Shown one piece after another: positions 18,632 through 28,312 of a DNA stretch of 64,000 nucleotides. Numbering within the stretch: the first letter of the stretch is position 1; every line of letters begins with the position of its first letter. The DNA comes from Chryseobacterium sp. Leaf405 (GTDB lineage Bacteria; Bacteroidota; Bacteroidia; Flavobacteriales; Weeksellaceae). The notes below the pieces were generated by a model, which was given only the letters and a program-made list of their open reading frames with translations, was not told the origin of the DNA and did not search any database. The position numbers were made by a program, and so were the translations under genes. The stretch covers positions 1-64,000 of the forward strand of contig NZ_LMQN01000017.1 of NCBI RefSeq assembly GCF_001425355.1, read 5' to 3'.

Positions 18632-19586
18632 TGTTTCCGATGGTTTCTATTTCTTCCAGTTCAACTTTTTGATGAAAATCTGTTCTGCTGTCGTAGTACA
18701 TCAACCCTGAATTGACATATAAAATATTCATCAGCAAAAACGAAACTAATGTAGAAATGCCGTAAATAAAGAATAAAAATATCCCAAAACCACCTTCTAA
18801 AGGATTTTGTTCAAAATAAGCATCTGAAGTTGTCGTCGTAAGGGTTATTAAATAAATAATCATCGGAATCCCTGAAAATATCCCGCTTATGATATAAAAT
18901 AGGATTAAAAATATAGTTGTTGATCCCCAATATTTTACATAAGGCGAACCTTCTCTTGCGTTTGCGTAAGAAAATTGTGATCTTACAGCGTAGCTTAAAC
19001 TTTCAAAAAAACCTCTGTTTGAATTAAAATAATCGTAACAGAGAAATGTGATGACATTAAATAAAGTAGGACCGACAAAAAGTACCACCAAAATTCCGAT
19101 AAATATAAAAACCAAAATGTAAGAAAATCCTAAAAGAACCATAGCAACCGGCATTACCAAAAAAGTTAAACCAAAGTACATGGTAAAAACTTTTTTGATA
19201 TTATTTTTAAAATCACTTAAAATATCGTCTGACTTAATTTGCAGATTTCCTTCCGCTATTCTTTTCATATAAAAAACAGGAAAAAGAAGATTAACCGTCA
19301 TTAAAGCTGTGGAAAGAATAAACAGAAAAATGCCTATCAAAATAAACATTCCGATGTTATTTTCTAAATATTGCTCCAGATAATAACTTTGTCCACCGAT
19401 ATTGGAACCAAACATTGCCCCGAAAAATTCTTTGAACCCGAAGACCATCGTAATGACCATTACAATCAACAATAATCCGTTCAACAAAATAAAATTCTTG
19501 AGGTAATTTTTCCCGTATAACCTGAAAAAAGTGAAACTGTCGCTTATAAAAGTTCCAAAATCTCTCTTTTTATAAAACTGCATCAT
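18624..19586 (-). CDS. Polytopic membrane protein of MoxR operon
   Basis: A hydrophobic protein of about 320 residues with six or so TM segments, unrecognised at family level. I chose the ATG at 19586 (MMQFYKKRDFGTFISDSF): the longer frame starts with a TTG inside the upstream gene and would add an unlikely hydrophobic leader. The start overlaps the SpoIIM-like gene by 17 nt, and the end overlaps the DUF4129 gene by 8 nt. The layout resembles DUF975/DUF4013-like membrane proteins, but this is weak. Its role is probably tied to the neighbouring envelope proteins. Confidence 0.7.
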   Translation of the reverse strand: MMQFYKKRDFGTFISDSFTFFRLYGKNYLKNFILLNGLLLIVMVITMVFGFKEFFGAMFGSNIGGQSYYLEQYLENNIGMFILIGIFLFILSTALMTVNLLFPVFYMKRIAEGNLQIKSDDILSDFKNNIKKVFTMYFGLTFLVMPVAMVLLGFSYILVFIFIGILVVLFVGPTLFNVITFLCYDYFNSNRGFFESLSYAVRSQFSYANAREGSPYVKYWGSTTIFLILFYIISGIFSGIPMIIYLITLTTTTSDAYFEQNPLEGGFGIFLFFIYGISTLVSFLLMNILYVNSGLMYYDSRTDFHQKVELEEIETIGNND

Positions 19587-20553
19587 GGATCTGGCTGTTA
19601 ATTTTTTTACTGACGATAAAAGGATAAATACAATAATAAAAACCAATGATAATCAACGATCCGAAGATAATCAATAAGTTTAAAGACCAATGCATCTGTA
19701 AAGCGTGTCTTGTAATATACCCTTCAATAATTCCTGCACATATCGTAAATGGAACGGTGCTTAAAAATATTTTAAATGAATTTTTAAATCCGTTTTTAAA
19801 AGACTCAAATCTTGAAAAAGTTCTGGGAAACAAAATAGATGTTCCCAAAATCAATCCGCACATTGCTTCCACCACCATTGCAAAGATTTCAAAAACGCCG
19901 TGAAGCCAGATTCCTCTTGCGCTGTCTTTCAGTGCTCCGTAATCATAAAAGAAATACTGAAAAGAACCCAACATGACACTATTCGAAAGCAATGCATACA
20001 AAGTCCCTACACCGCCTGCAATGCCGTAAATATATAGCTTTGCACCAACTTTAAGGTTATTGGAAATAATTCCAATCGTACTTCCCCAGGTCGAACCACT
20101 TTGGTAAACTCCGACGGCATTGCCTTTTTTAATATTTTCAATAGTTGTATTTACATAATCTTCACCCAATATAACATTGGCAAACTCTTTATCATAAACC
20201 GCAGAAAGAACCCCAATTGAAGTAAATAAAATAAAAAACAGAAAAGCATACATTAAATATCTTCTGTACTGAAAAACCAACATCGGAACTTCCGTTTCGA
20301 AGAAATACAGAATCCTGTTTTTCTCAATTCTTTTGGTCTTATAAATTTTCTGGAAAATCTGAGAAGACAAATGGTTCAGGTAAACCGTCGTATTACTTTT
20401 TGGATAATAGGTCTGTGCAAAAGACAGATCATTAATGAGATTAATGTACAGCGAAGACAGGTCATCAGGATTTTTTTTAATTTTCCCTTGAACAACCTGT
20501 TCGATTCCCAACCATTTTTCTTTATTTTGTTTAATGAAATAAACCTCTCTCAT
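19570..20553 (-). CDS. Stage II sporulation protein M-like (SpoIIM) membrane protein
   Basis: A 327-residue polytopic protein of the SpoIIM superfamily, typically found with RDD and MoxR genes in non-sporulating bacteria. The N-terminal ~95 residues are soluble, followed by about five or six TM helices. The HGVFEIFAMVVEAMCGLILG segment is the usual conserved helix. The ATG at 20553 (MREVYFIKQNKEKW) is preferred over the TTG 36 nt upstream. It heads the minus-strand operon that ends with the DUF58 gene and starts 27 nt from the divergent RDD gene. No sporulation role is implied. Confidence 0.85.
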   Translation of the reverse strand: MREVYFIKQNKEKWLGIEQVVQGKIKKNPDDLSSLYINLINDLSFAQTYYPKSNTTVYLNHLSSQIFQKIYKTKRIEKNRILYFFETEVPMLVFQYRRYLMYAFLFFILFTSIGVLSAVYDKEFANVILGEDYVNTTIENIKKGNAVGVYQSGSTWGSTIGIISNNLKVGAKLYIYGIAGGVGTLYALLSNSVMLGSFQYFFYDYGALKDSARGIWLHGVFEIFAMVVEAMCGLILGTSILFPRTFSRFESFKNGFKNSFKIFLSTVPFTICAGIIEGYITRHALQMHWSLNLLIIFGSLIIIGFYYCIYPFIVSKKINSQIHDAVL

Positions 20554-20580
20554 AATTGTAGAGCTAAAATAGTAAAAATT

Positions 20581-21330
20581 ATGTCTCAAATTGCGATTAA
20601 TACTTCACAAAATGTAAATATTAATTTCAACATTGCCAGTGTTGGAGATAGGATGCTTGCGTTTATCATAGACCTTTTGATAAAAATTGCTTATGTGATT
20701 TTTATCTTCTATCTTTTTTTCAACATTCTGGATTTAGGATATTTACTTACAGGGCTTGATCAATGGTCAATCATGGCGATTTATATTGCGATTACATTTC
20801 CGGTTTACATCTATCCTGTTGTTCTGGAAAGCATGATGGAAGGGCAGACTCCCGGCAAAAAGCTTATGAAAATTCGGGTGGTAAAAATAGACGGTTACCA
20901 GGCAAGCTTCGGGGATTATATCATCCGCTGGATTCTTAGAATTATTGATACTTCTTTTGCCGGTGTCATTGGTCTTGTAACAATGGCTATTTCTAAAAGC
21001 AACCAACGTTTGGGCGATATTGCATCGGGAACGGCAGTTATTTCACTAAAAAACAATATTAATATTTCTCACACGATCCTAGAAAATATCAAAGAAGATT
21101 ATATTCCGACTTTTCCACAGGTTATCGGACTGAGTGACAATGATATGAGAATCATTAAAGATAATTATGTAAAAGCTCTGAGAGTTGATGACAGACAGAT
21201 TATTTCTAAACTTTCCGATAAAATCAAAAGCACTTTAAAACTGGAAGTTGATCCTACCAAAATGACAGAGAGACAATTTATAGGAGTGGTGATGAAAGAT
21301 TATAATTATTATACCGGAAAAGATAACTAA
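20581..21330 (+). CDS. RDD family membrane protein
   Basis: This 249-residue protein carries an RDD domain: ASVGDRMLAFIIDLLIK near the start, then SMMEGQTPGKKLMKIRVVK and IIRWILRIID, and NQRLGDIASGTAVI. It has four or so TM helices and a soluble C-terminal tail. The ATG at 20581 gives the canonical start; the frame runs further upstream only because it overlaps the opposite gene. Divergent pairing with SpoIIM-like and MoxR genes is a recurrent arrangement. RDD proteins are proposed transport-related membrane proteins; the substrate is unknown. Confidence 0.88.
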   Translation: MSQIAINTSQNVNINFNIASVGDRMLAFIIDLLIKIAYVIFIFYLFFNILDLGYLLTGLDQWSIMAIYIAITFPVYIYPVVLESMMEGQTPGKKLMKIRVVKIDGYQASFGDYIIRWILRIIDTSFAGVIGLVTMAISKSNQRLGDIASGTAVISLKNNINISHTILENIKEDYIPTFPQVIGLSDNDMRIIKDNYVKALRVDDRQIISKLSDKIKSTLKLEVDPTKMTERQFIGVVMKDYNYYTGKDN

Positions 21331-21392
21331 AGTGAATGGTAAATTTTGCTTTGAAAGTGAGTTGTGAATTTTCTAATTCAATTTTTAAAATT

Positions 21393-21421
21393 GAAAAGAG
21401 AAAAGAGAAAAGAGAAAAGAG
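21393..21421. repeat. Heptamer tandem repeat (GAAAAGA)x4
   Basis: Four exact copies of GAAAAGA plus one extra G, in the 182-nt gap between the RDD and GNAT genes. Slippage-prone simple repeat about 90-120 nt upstream of the GNAT start. Confidence 0.85.
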
Positions 21422-21447
21422 TTCACTATTCACATTAAAAAAATTTC

Positions 21448-21461
21448 TTGATTTACATCAA
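21448..21461 (+). promoter_or_regulatory. Perfect FNR/CRP-type palindrome upstream of the GNAT gene
   Basis: TTGATTTACATCAA matches the TTGAT-N4-ATCAA consensus exactly. A -7-like TACTTTTA (21484-21491) follows. A start near 21496-21498 would put the palindrome centre about -42, the position of a class II activator. An FNR/Crp-family regulator sensitive to oxygen or nitrosative stress is the natural candidate. Confidence 0.6.
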
Positions 21462-21512
21462 AACAACCTCGGTGCGGTTTTTGTACTTTTATTCTCAATT
21501 AAAACTTGAATT

Positions 21513-21803
21513 ATGAGATTTGAAAATAATAAATCAGGAAACGGCGGAGTCATTACTTTAAATAATGAAATTAAAGAAATCGGGAGATTGACGTACACTA
21601 TTTTCCCTGAAGACAATAAATATATCATTTCCTTCGTGTTGGTTCATCCCGAATTTGAAGGTCGCGGAATGGGAAAATATTTGGTTGAAGAAGCCATCAA
21701 ATTTGCAAGAGAAAATAATTGGAAAGTCTATCCGCACTGTTCTTATGCAAGAGCTGTAATGACAAGAATGAATGATGTAGATGATATTTTACTTGAGCGT
21801 TAA
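21513..21803 (+). CDS. Small GNAT-type N-acetyltransferase (YjdJ-like)
   Basis: A 96-residue stand-alone acetyltransferase-like domain. The central VLVHPEFEGRGMGKYLVEEA holds the acetyl-CoA-binding R/Q-x-x-G-x-G/A loop. The C-terminal WKVYPHCSYARAVM is typical of the short Gcn5-like YjdJ/NATD1 family. The substrate is unknown; related proteins are implicated in metabolite or protein acetylation. The gene lies behind an FNR-type box. Its 3' end overlaps the convergent glycosyltransferase gene by 15 nt. Confidence 0.85.
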   Translation: MRFENNKSGNGGVITLNNEIKEIGRLTYTIFPEDNKYIISFVLVHPEFEGRGMGKYLVEEAIKFARENNWKVYPHCSYARAVMTRMNDVDDILLER

Positions 21804-22763
21804 AACTTCATTCACCAAAATTTCTTCAATGTCATCGGGATAATCAACCTTTAAATGTTGGTCAGAAGCTACCCAATTCTGAATTTCTTCCAGTTTCAAA
21901 ACCTTAGAATTCGGAATCCCCATTTTGTCTAAAGCGCAGGCATTACATTCCTGTTCATATTGATTATGAATTGGGATGACGAATAATTTCTTATCCATAA
22001 AAAGTGCTTCGGCAGGACTCTCAAAACCGGCATTACAAAGAATTCCGTCACAGTTTTCGAAGGATTTTAAATATTGAATTTCGTCAATAGGAAAAATTTC
22101 AACATTACTTTCCTTAAATTGAAGTTTGGAATATTTAGAAAAAACTTTCCATTCAACCGGAATTTGCTTTAAAACTTTAATGATATTTTCATCTGAAAAA
22201 CTTGGAAGATAGACCAAATAAAAACCTTTTTTGTCAGGATTAAGATTTCTGATTTTTCTTCTGATGACAGGTTTTTTAATCTGAGGATGATAATTTTCAA
22301 AATGAAAACCAATTTTTCTTTCACTTGGAACATAATATTTCAGTATCATTTCTCCGAGAAAATCTTTTTTATCAGGTTTTGGAGTTTCTTTAAACAACAT
22401 AGAAGCCTGATGACTCAATTCAATCATGGGAAGTTTCTTCAATTTACACGCCCAACCCGTCAGAGGTTCATAATCATTGATGATTAAATCATACTGTGAA
22501 AGTTCAATTTCTTTTATTGCTTTGAATGCTTCAAGAAAACTATTATCCGTAAACGTTTTTTTATAGGATAATCCACCTGTTTTATCATAAAGTAATGAAA
22601 TCCCTTTATGCTGAAAGTTAACGTCGAAATCAGCCTTTAACTGCGATTGATGTCCACTGATCAAAGTATCAACAGATGCATATTTTTTTAAGATCGGAAC
22701 AATTTCCTGAGCTCTTGCGACATGTCCGTTTCCGGTTCCCTGAAATGCGTATAAAATTTTCAT
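21789..22763 (-). CDS. MurG/UGT-like glycosyltransferase
   Basis: A 324-residue GT-B fold protein, cytosolic. The N-terminal YAFQGTGNGHVARAQEIVPIL is the acceptor-side loop and ILCNAGFESPAEALFMDKKL the nucleotide-sugar-binding region of MurG/MJ1255-like enzymes. Donor and acceptor are unknown. Its ATG overlaps the end of the phosphoesterase gene by 4 nt (22760-22763), so the two are translationally coupled and probably act in the same surface-glycan or lipid pathway. Confidence 0.85.
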   Translation of the reverse strand: MKILYAFQGTGNGHVARAQEIVPILKKYASVDTLISGHQSQLKADFDVNFQHKGISLLYDKTGGLSYKKTFTDNSFLEAFKAIKEIELSQYDLIINDYEPLTGWACKLKKLPMIELSHQASMLFKETPKPDKKDFLGEMILKYYVPSERKIGFHFENYHPQIKKPVIRRKIRNLNPDKKGFYLVYLPSFSDENIIKVLKQIPVEWKVFSKYSKLQFKESNVEIFPIDEIQYLKSFENCDGILCNAGFESPAEALFMDKKLFVIPIHNQYEQECNACALDKMGIPNSKVLKLEEIQNWVASDQHLKVDYPDDIEEILVNEVLTLK

Positions 22764-23587
22764 TGTGTGAAATTGGTTACTATTTTTAAAAGTTCGGCAC
22801 TGTCGATATCCTGAATTTCATCTACAATTTCATCTTTCAAAATATCTTTATGATCTTCATAGTAAAAGATTTTCCATTCCTGATTGTTGTATTCCAAAGC
22901 AGAAAGATTCTCGATCCAGTCTCCGGAATTCATATACGTACAAGACCCTTTTTTATTAACTACTTCACGAATTTGCGGTTGATGGATGTGCCCGCAAATC
23001 ACATAATCGTAATGGTTATCAATTGCCAATTCAGAAGCTGTTAATTCAAAATCTCCAATGTATTTTACCGCCTTTTTTACATTATTCTTAATCTTTTTTG
23101 AAAATGAATATTTTTCTCTACCCATTTTCTCCAAAAACCAATTTACAACATTATTGATTACAATTAATAAATCGTAACCTTTTCCTCCCAATTTGGCAAT
23201 CCATTTTGAATGCTGAACGGATGCATCAAACACATCTCCGTGAAAGATCCATGTTTTTTTATTATTAATTTCTAAGAAAACTTTATTGCAGACTTTTAAT
23301 TTACCTAATTCGAAATCGGTAAACTTTCGGAACATCTCGTCGTGATTTCCGGTGATGTAGAACACATCAGTATTTTTTGTAGCAAATGAAAGGATTTTCT
23401 TAATCACTTCCAAATGAGGTTTAGGGAAGTAAGACTTTTTGAATTGCCAGATATCGATGATATCACCGTTCAAAACCAAAATTTTAGGCTGAATAGAATT
23501 GAGATATCTCAGCAACTCTTTAGCCTTACATCCATAAGTTCCCAAATGAACATCCGATATGACAACTAATTCAACGTTTCTTTTCAT
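22760..23587 (-). CDS. Calcineurin-like metallophosphoesterase (LpxH-like)
   Basis: A 275-residue metallophosphatase with all five metal-binding blocks: ISDVHLG, LNGDIIDIW, TGNHDE, FHGDVFD and CGHIHQP. It resembles UDP-2,3-diacylglucosamine pyrophosphatase relatives, whose substrates are lipid-linked nucleotides. A specific LpxH activity is not proven. The ATG at 23587 (MKRNVELVVISD) is used instead of the TTG 12 nt upstream. It is the first gene of a two-gene unit with the glycosyltransferase. Confidence 0.88.
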   Translation of the reverse strand: MKRNVELVVISDVHLGTYGCKAKELLRYLNSIQPKILVLNGDIIDIWQFKKSYFPKPHLEVIKKILSFATKNTDVFYITGNHDEMFRKFTDFELGKLKVCNKVFLEINNKKTWIFHGDVFDASVQHSKWIAKLGGKGYDLLIVINNVVNWFLEKMGREKYSFSKKIKNNVKKAVKYIGDFELTASELAIDNHYDYVICGHIHQPQIREVVNKKGSCTYMNSGDWIENLSALEYNNQEWKIFYYEDHKDILKDEIVDEIQDIDSAELLKIVTNFTQ

Positions 23588-23644
23588 AGTTTTATGCAAA
23601 GAAAGTACTTGAAAATTAACTGTATATGAATGTTATATTATTTT

Positions 23645-24385
23645 TTATAGAGTTTCCATCAACTCTTCTGTGATTTCCATGTTGTGATACACGTTTTGCA
23701 CGTCATCATCTTCTTCAAAACGATCAAGCATTTTCATATTTGCTTTGAATTGTTCTGCGTTTACTTCTTTTGTATTATTTGGAATTCTCTGAAGTTCCGA
23801 ACTTTTTGCTTCAATTCCCAAATCATCTAATTTATGAGATAAAGATCCGAAATCTTCAAAAGCAGTCGTAATCATTACTTCTTCTTCGTCTTTTTCTACA
23901 TCTTCTGCTCCTCCGTCAATCATCTCCATTTCGAATTCATCCCAATCCATTTTAACCTGCGCTAAATCGATTGTAAAAATTCCTTTTCTGTCGAAAATAA
24001 ATGCTAATTCACCATTTTTTCCCAAGTTTCCATCAAACTTATTGAAGATCGCTCTCACATTAGCAACAGTTCTTGTCGTGTTATTGGTTGTACATTCCAC
24101 AAAAAATGCAACACCACCTTGTCCATATCCTTCGTAAGTAATTTCTTCATAGTTTTCTGCATCTGCACCACTTGCCTTTTTAATTGCTCTTTCAACATTG
24201 TCTTTTGGCATATTGGCTCCTTTTGCATTAAGGATACATCTTCTCAATGCCGGATTGGCTTCAGGATCTGTCCCACCCGCTTTTACGGCTAATGCAATAT
24301 CTTTACCTATTTTAGAAAAAGTTTTGGCCATCTTGTCCCAACGTGCCATTTTAGAAGCTTTTCTATATTCAAACGCTCTTCCCAT
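23645..24385 (-). CDS. yebC: YebC/PmpR family regulatory protein
   Basis: A 246-residue YebC family protein: GRAFEYRKASKMARWDKMAKTFSK at the start, NPALRRCILNAKGANMPKDN, and the acidic C-terminal segments DGGAEDVEKDEEE and RFEEDDDVQNVYHN. YebC proteins bind nucleic acid or the ribosome; they were described as transcriptional regulators, and recent work ties them to translation of proline-rich stretches. Apparently a single gene, between the phosphoesterase and OmpA genes. Confidence 0.95.
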   Translation of the reverse strand: MGRAFEYRKASKMARWDKMAKTFSKIGKDIALAVKAGGTDPEANPALRRCILNAKGANMPKDNVERAIKKASGADAENYEEITYEGYGQGGVAFFVECTTNNTTRTVANVRAIFNKFDGNLGKNGELAFIFDRKGIFTIDLAQVKMDWDEFEMEMIDGGAEDVEKDEEEVMITTAFEDFGSLSHKLDDLGIEAKSSELQRIPNNTKEVNAEQFKANMKMLDRFEEDDDVQNVYHNMEITEELMETL

Positions 24386-24434
24386 TTTTATTTTTAAATT
24401 TTCAACAAAATTAACTAAAAGTCAACAAAAAAAA

Positions 24435-24460
24435 AATACCCCTAGATAACTAGAGGTATT
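24435..24460 (-). terminator. Terminator of the OmpA/TSP3 gene
   Basis: Minus-strand hairpin with 11-bp arms (AATACCTCTAG / CTAGGGGTATT, one mismatch) and a TTAT loop, followed by about ten T residues. It starts 19 nt past the stop. Confidence 0.85.
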
Positions 24461-24478
24461 TATATTTAGAAAAATTAA

Positions 24479-25957
24479 TTATTTTTTCTTTTTAGCAGGA
24501 GCTTTTTTCTTAGCTGCTTTTTTAACAGCTGGTTTAGCTACAACAATATCATTTTTCTGGTAAGTTTCCCAATCAGATCCTGAGATTGCTCTTACAACAA
24601 CTTTTCTGTCTACTTGTCTTTCAGCATCAGAAGCTTTTGCAGGAACAGTCGCTTCTTGAGAACCTATACCGATAGACTTAAGCGTACTAGGGTTAACTCC
24701 TCTAGCTTCTAAAGCAGCAACTACAGCAGCAGCTCTTTGTCTAGATAAGTTTAGGTTATAAGCAACACCACCTTTAGCATCTGTAGAACCTACTACTAAG
24801 AAATTAGTAGCTTCAGCATCTTTAATAATATCTGCAGCAGTATTTAATTTACCACTAGATTCTGGCTTGATCGTAGCTTTGTTAAAGTCAAATAAGATAT
24901 CTTTCAATTCTTTGTTGATAACAATTACGTCTGGTTTTTTAGGAGCAGGACATCCGTTGTATTCTGGAAGACCTGGAACAGTAGGACAAGCATCATCTTT
25001 ATCTAAGATACCGTCACCGTCTGTATCTGGCCAAGGACAACCATTGTTTTCTGCAGGACCTGCAACAGTAGGACAAGCATCATCTTTGTCGATAATACCA
25101 TCTCCATCAGTATCTGGCCAAGGACAACCGTTGTTTTCAACTGGACCAGCAACATCTGGACACTGATCGTCTTTATCTGGAACTCCATCACCGTCAGTAT
25201 CAGGACATCCTTGGAATTCTGGTAAACCTGGTGTATCTGGACATAAATCGTCTTTATCTAAGATACCATCCTTATCTCTGTCTCTATTTCCGAATCTAAA
25301 GTTAATAGACGCAGAAGCTTGCCAGAAGTTAGCAACTGTAGATTTATCACCTGGAGTTGATACATAGTCTCCTTGTACTCCTAAACCGAAATTTTTAGTT
25401 ACCCAGAAATTAACACCAGCACCTGTAGCAACAGTAAAGAAGTTTGATTTTCCATTTTCAGTACCATTATCACCGTTAGTTACAGATTCCCCATTAGCAT
25501 CAGTTCTAGGGAAAGTAAGAGATGAGTAATCATGTCTTAAATAGTTAGCACCAACTCTCAAATATGGGTCAAACCAAGACTCTTCATTCCATAGAAGACC
25601 TGCAGCATGAGCTTGGAAACCAAGACCTGTTTGCAACATGAACTCCTTACCCATGTTGAATCTTTTGTTCTCAACATTTCCTACAGTAGTCTGCCAGTCA
25701 ATAACTAAACCTTTACCGATGTTTCTAGCAACTGTAAGTTTAGATAATGGCGGAGTAATAGAGAAGTTGTTCATATTGAACATTGTCTTCGTCAAATTTT
25801 TAGCAGCAAATGTATTACTAAAGTTGTCTCTCTGCGCTAGGTGGTTCTCTGCATGAGCACCAACACCGATCATCCACGGATTGTTGGTAGTCTGAGCGAA
25901 CACAGTAGAAGCAACAGTAAGTGCCAATGCTGAAATTCCTAATTTTAGATTTTTCAT
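24479..25957 (-). CDS. OmpA-family outer membrane protein with TSP3 repeats
   Basis: A 492-residue OprF-like protein. The signal peptide (MKNLKLGISALALTVASTVFA) is followed by an eight-strand-type barrel (residues ~25-225). Four calcium-binding thrombospondin type 3 repeats (DTDGDGxxDKDDxCP) come next. An OmpA peptidoglycan-binding domain (residues ~350-455) shows LFDFNKATIKPESSGKL, GSTDAKGGVAYNLNLSRQRA and GIGSQEA. The last ~20 residues are a Lys/Ala tail rich in KKAAKKK. It anchors the outer membrane to the cell wall and may be a slow porin. It has its own terminator. The basic tail is unusual for OmpA. Confidence 0.92.
   Translation of the reverse strand: MKNLKLGISALALTVASTVFAQTTNNPWMIGVGAHAENHLAQRDNFSNTFAAKNLTKTMFNMNNFSITPPLSKLTVARNIGKGLVIDWQTTVGNVENKRFNMGKEFMLQTGLGFQAHAAGLLWNEESWFDPYLRVGANYLRHDYSSLTFPRTDANGESVTNGDNGTENGKSNFFTVATGAGVNFWVTKNFGLGVQGDYVSTPGDKSTVANFWQASASINFRFGNRDRDKDGILDKDDLCPDTPGLPEFQGCPDTDGDGVPDKDDQCPDVAGPVENNGCPWPDTDGDGIIDKDDACPTVAGPAENNGCPWPDTDGDGILDKDDACPTVPGLPEYNGCPAPKKPDVIVINKELKDILFDFNKATIKPESSGKLNTAADIIKDAEATNFLVVGSTDAKGGVAYNLNLSRQRAAAVVAALEARGVNPSTLKSIGIGSQEATVPAKASDAERQVDRKVVVRAISGSDWETYQKNDIVVAKPAVKKAAKKKAPAKKKK
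24945..25285 (-). repeat. In-gene tandem repeats encoding TSP3 units
   Basis: Four DxDGDG-xxDKDDxCP units, three of them about 29 codons (87 nt) apart and nearly identical at DNA level. They lie inside the OmpA-family gene. Such a region can recombine to change repeat number. Confidence 0.8.
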
Positions 25958-26034
25958 AGAATTAAATGATTAAATAATTGATAATGCAAAATAAATATAA
26001 TTTTTCTTTATAAACAAAGTTTTTCCGATGATTT

Positions 26035-26493
26035 TTAACTTTTCTTTAATATTCTATCGAGGTTTCGTTTATTTTCTCTATCTTTTATGCTCTCCCTTTT
26101 ATCAAAGAGTTTTTTCCCTCTACCAAGGGCAATCAGAACCTTTGCTTTTCCCTTATCGTTGATATATAACTTTAAAGGTATAACAGTGTTCCCAGCATCC
26201 TTTAACTTTTTTTCTAATTTTTGTAATTCTTTTTTGTGCAAGAGCAATTTTCGTTCCCTTTTTGTCTTGTGATTATAAAAAGTTCCCAATTTATACTCAT
26301 CAATCATCATATTAATAATGTATAATTCCCCATCAATAAACTGACAGAACGATTCTGTAATCGATGCTTTAGAAGAACGCAAAGATTTTATTTCTGTACC
26401 TGTTAAAACCATTCCTGCTTCATATTCGTCGAGAATTTCGTACTCAAACCTGGCTCTTCTATTAAATATATTAACTGTTTTTTCAATCTTCAT
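26035..26493 (-). CDS. smpB: SsrA-binding protein
   Basis: A 152-residue SmpB, partner of tmRNA in ribosome rescue. Hallmarks present are the N-terminal FNRRARFEYEILDEYEAGMVLTGTEIKSLR, the ITESFCQF loop, the KLYINDKGKAKV barrel strand and the basic C-terminal KLFDKRESIKDRENKR helix. It sits 77 nt from the OmpA gene and is divergent from the ABC-F gene. Confidence 0.96.
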   Translation of the reverse strand: MKIEKTVNIFNRRARFEYEILDEYEAGMVLTGTEIKSLRSSKASITESFCQFIDGELYIINMMIDEYKLGTFYNHKTKRERKLLLHKKELQKLEKKLKDAGNTVIPLKLYINDKGKAKVLIALGRGKKLFDKRESIKDRENKRNLDRILKKS

Positions 26494-26538
26494 GTTAAAA
26501 TTTCTTTAATGAAATATATAAAAAATACCCCACATTAA

Positions 26539-28233
<1,695 letters not shown>

Positions 28234-28259
28234 TCTTAAGACAATACTTATTCAGATAA

Positions 28260-28290
28260 AAAAATCCTCAAATTTGATTTGAGGATTTTT
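28260..28290. terminator. Bidirectional terminator between ABC-F and M48 genes
   Basis: A perfect 14-bp arm pair, AAAAATCCTCAAAT and ATTTGAGGATTTTT, with a TTG loop sits between convergent genes and has T/A tracts on both sides. Confidence 0.9.
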
Positions 28291-28312
28291 TATTTTCTAT
28301 ATTAATTTTAAA

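Noticed and set aside
20371..20580. N-terminal extension of the RDD frame by 70 codons
   Set aside because: It runs antisense through the SpoIIM-like gene; the ATG at 20581 gives a normal RDD start.
24867..25166. 99-codon plus-strand frame with repeated Gly/Ser/Pro segments
   Set aside because: Antisense image of the TSP3 repeats.
24945..25285. Regularly spaced repeats that could suggest a CRISPR array
   Set aside because: They are in frame within the OmpA gene and encode TSP3 calcium-binding units; no spacer-like diversity.
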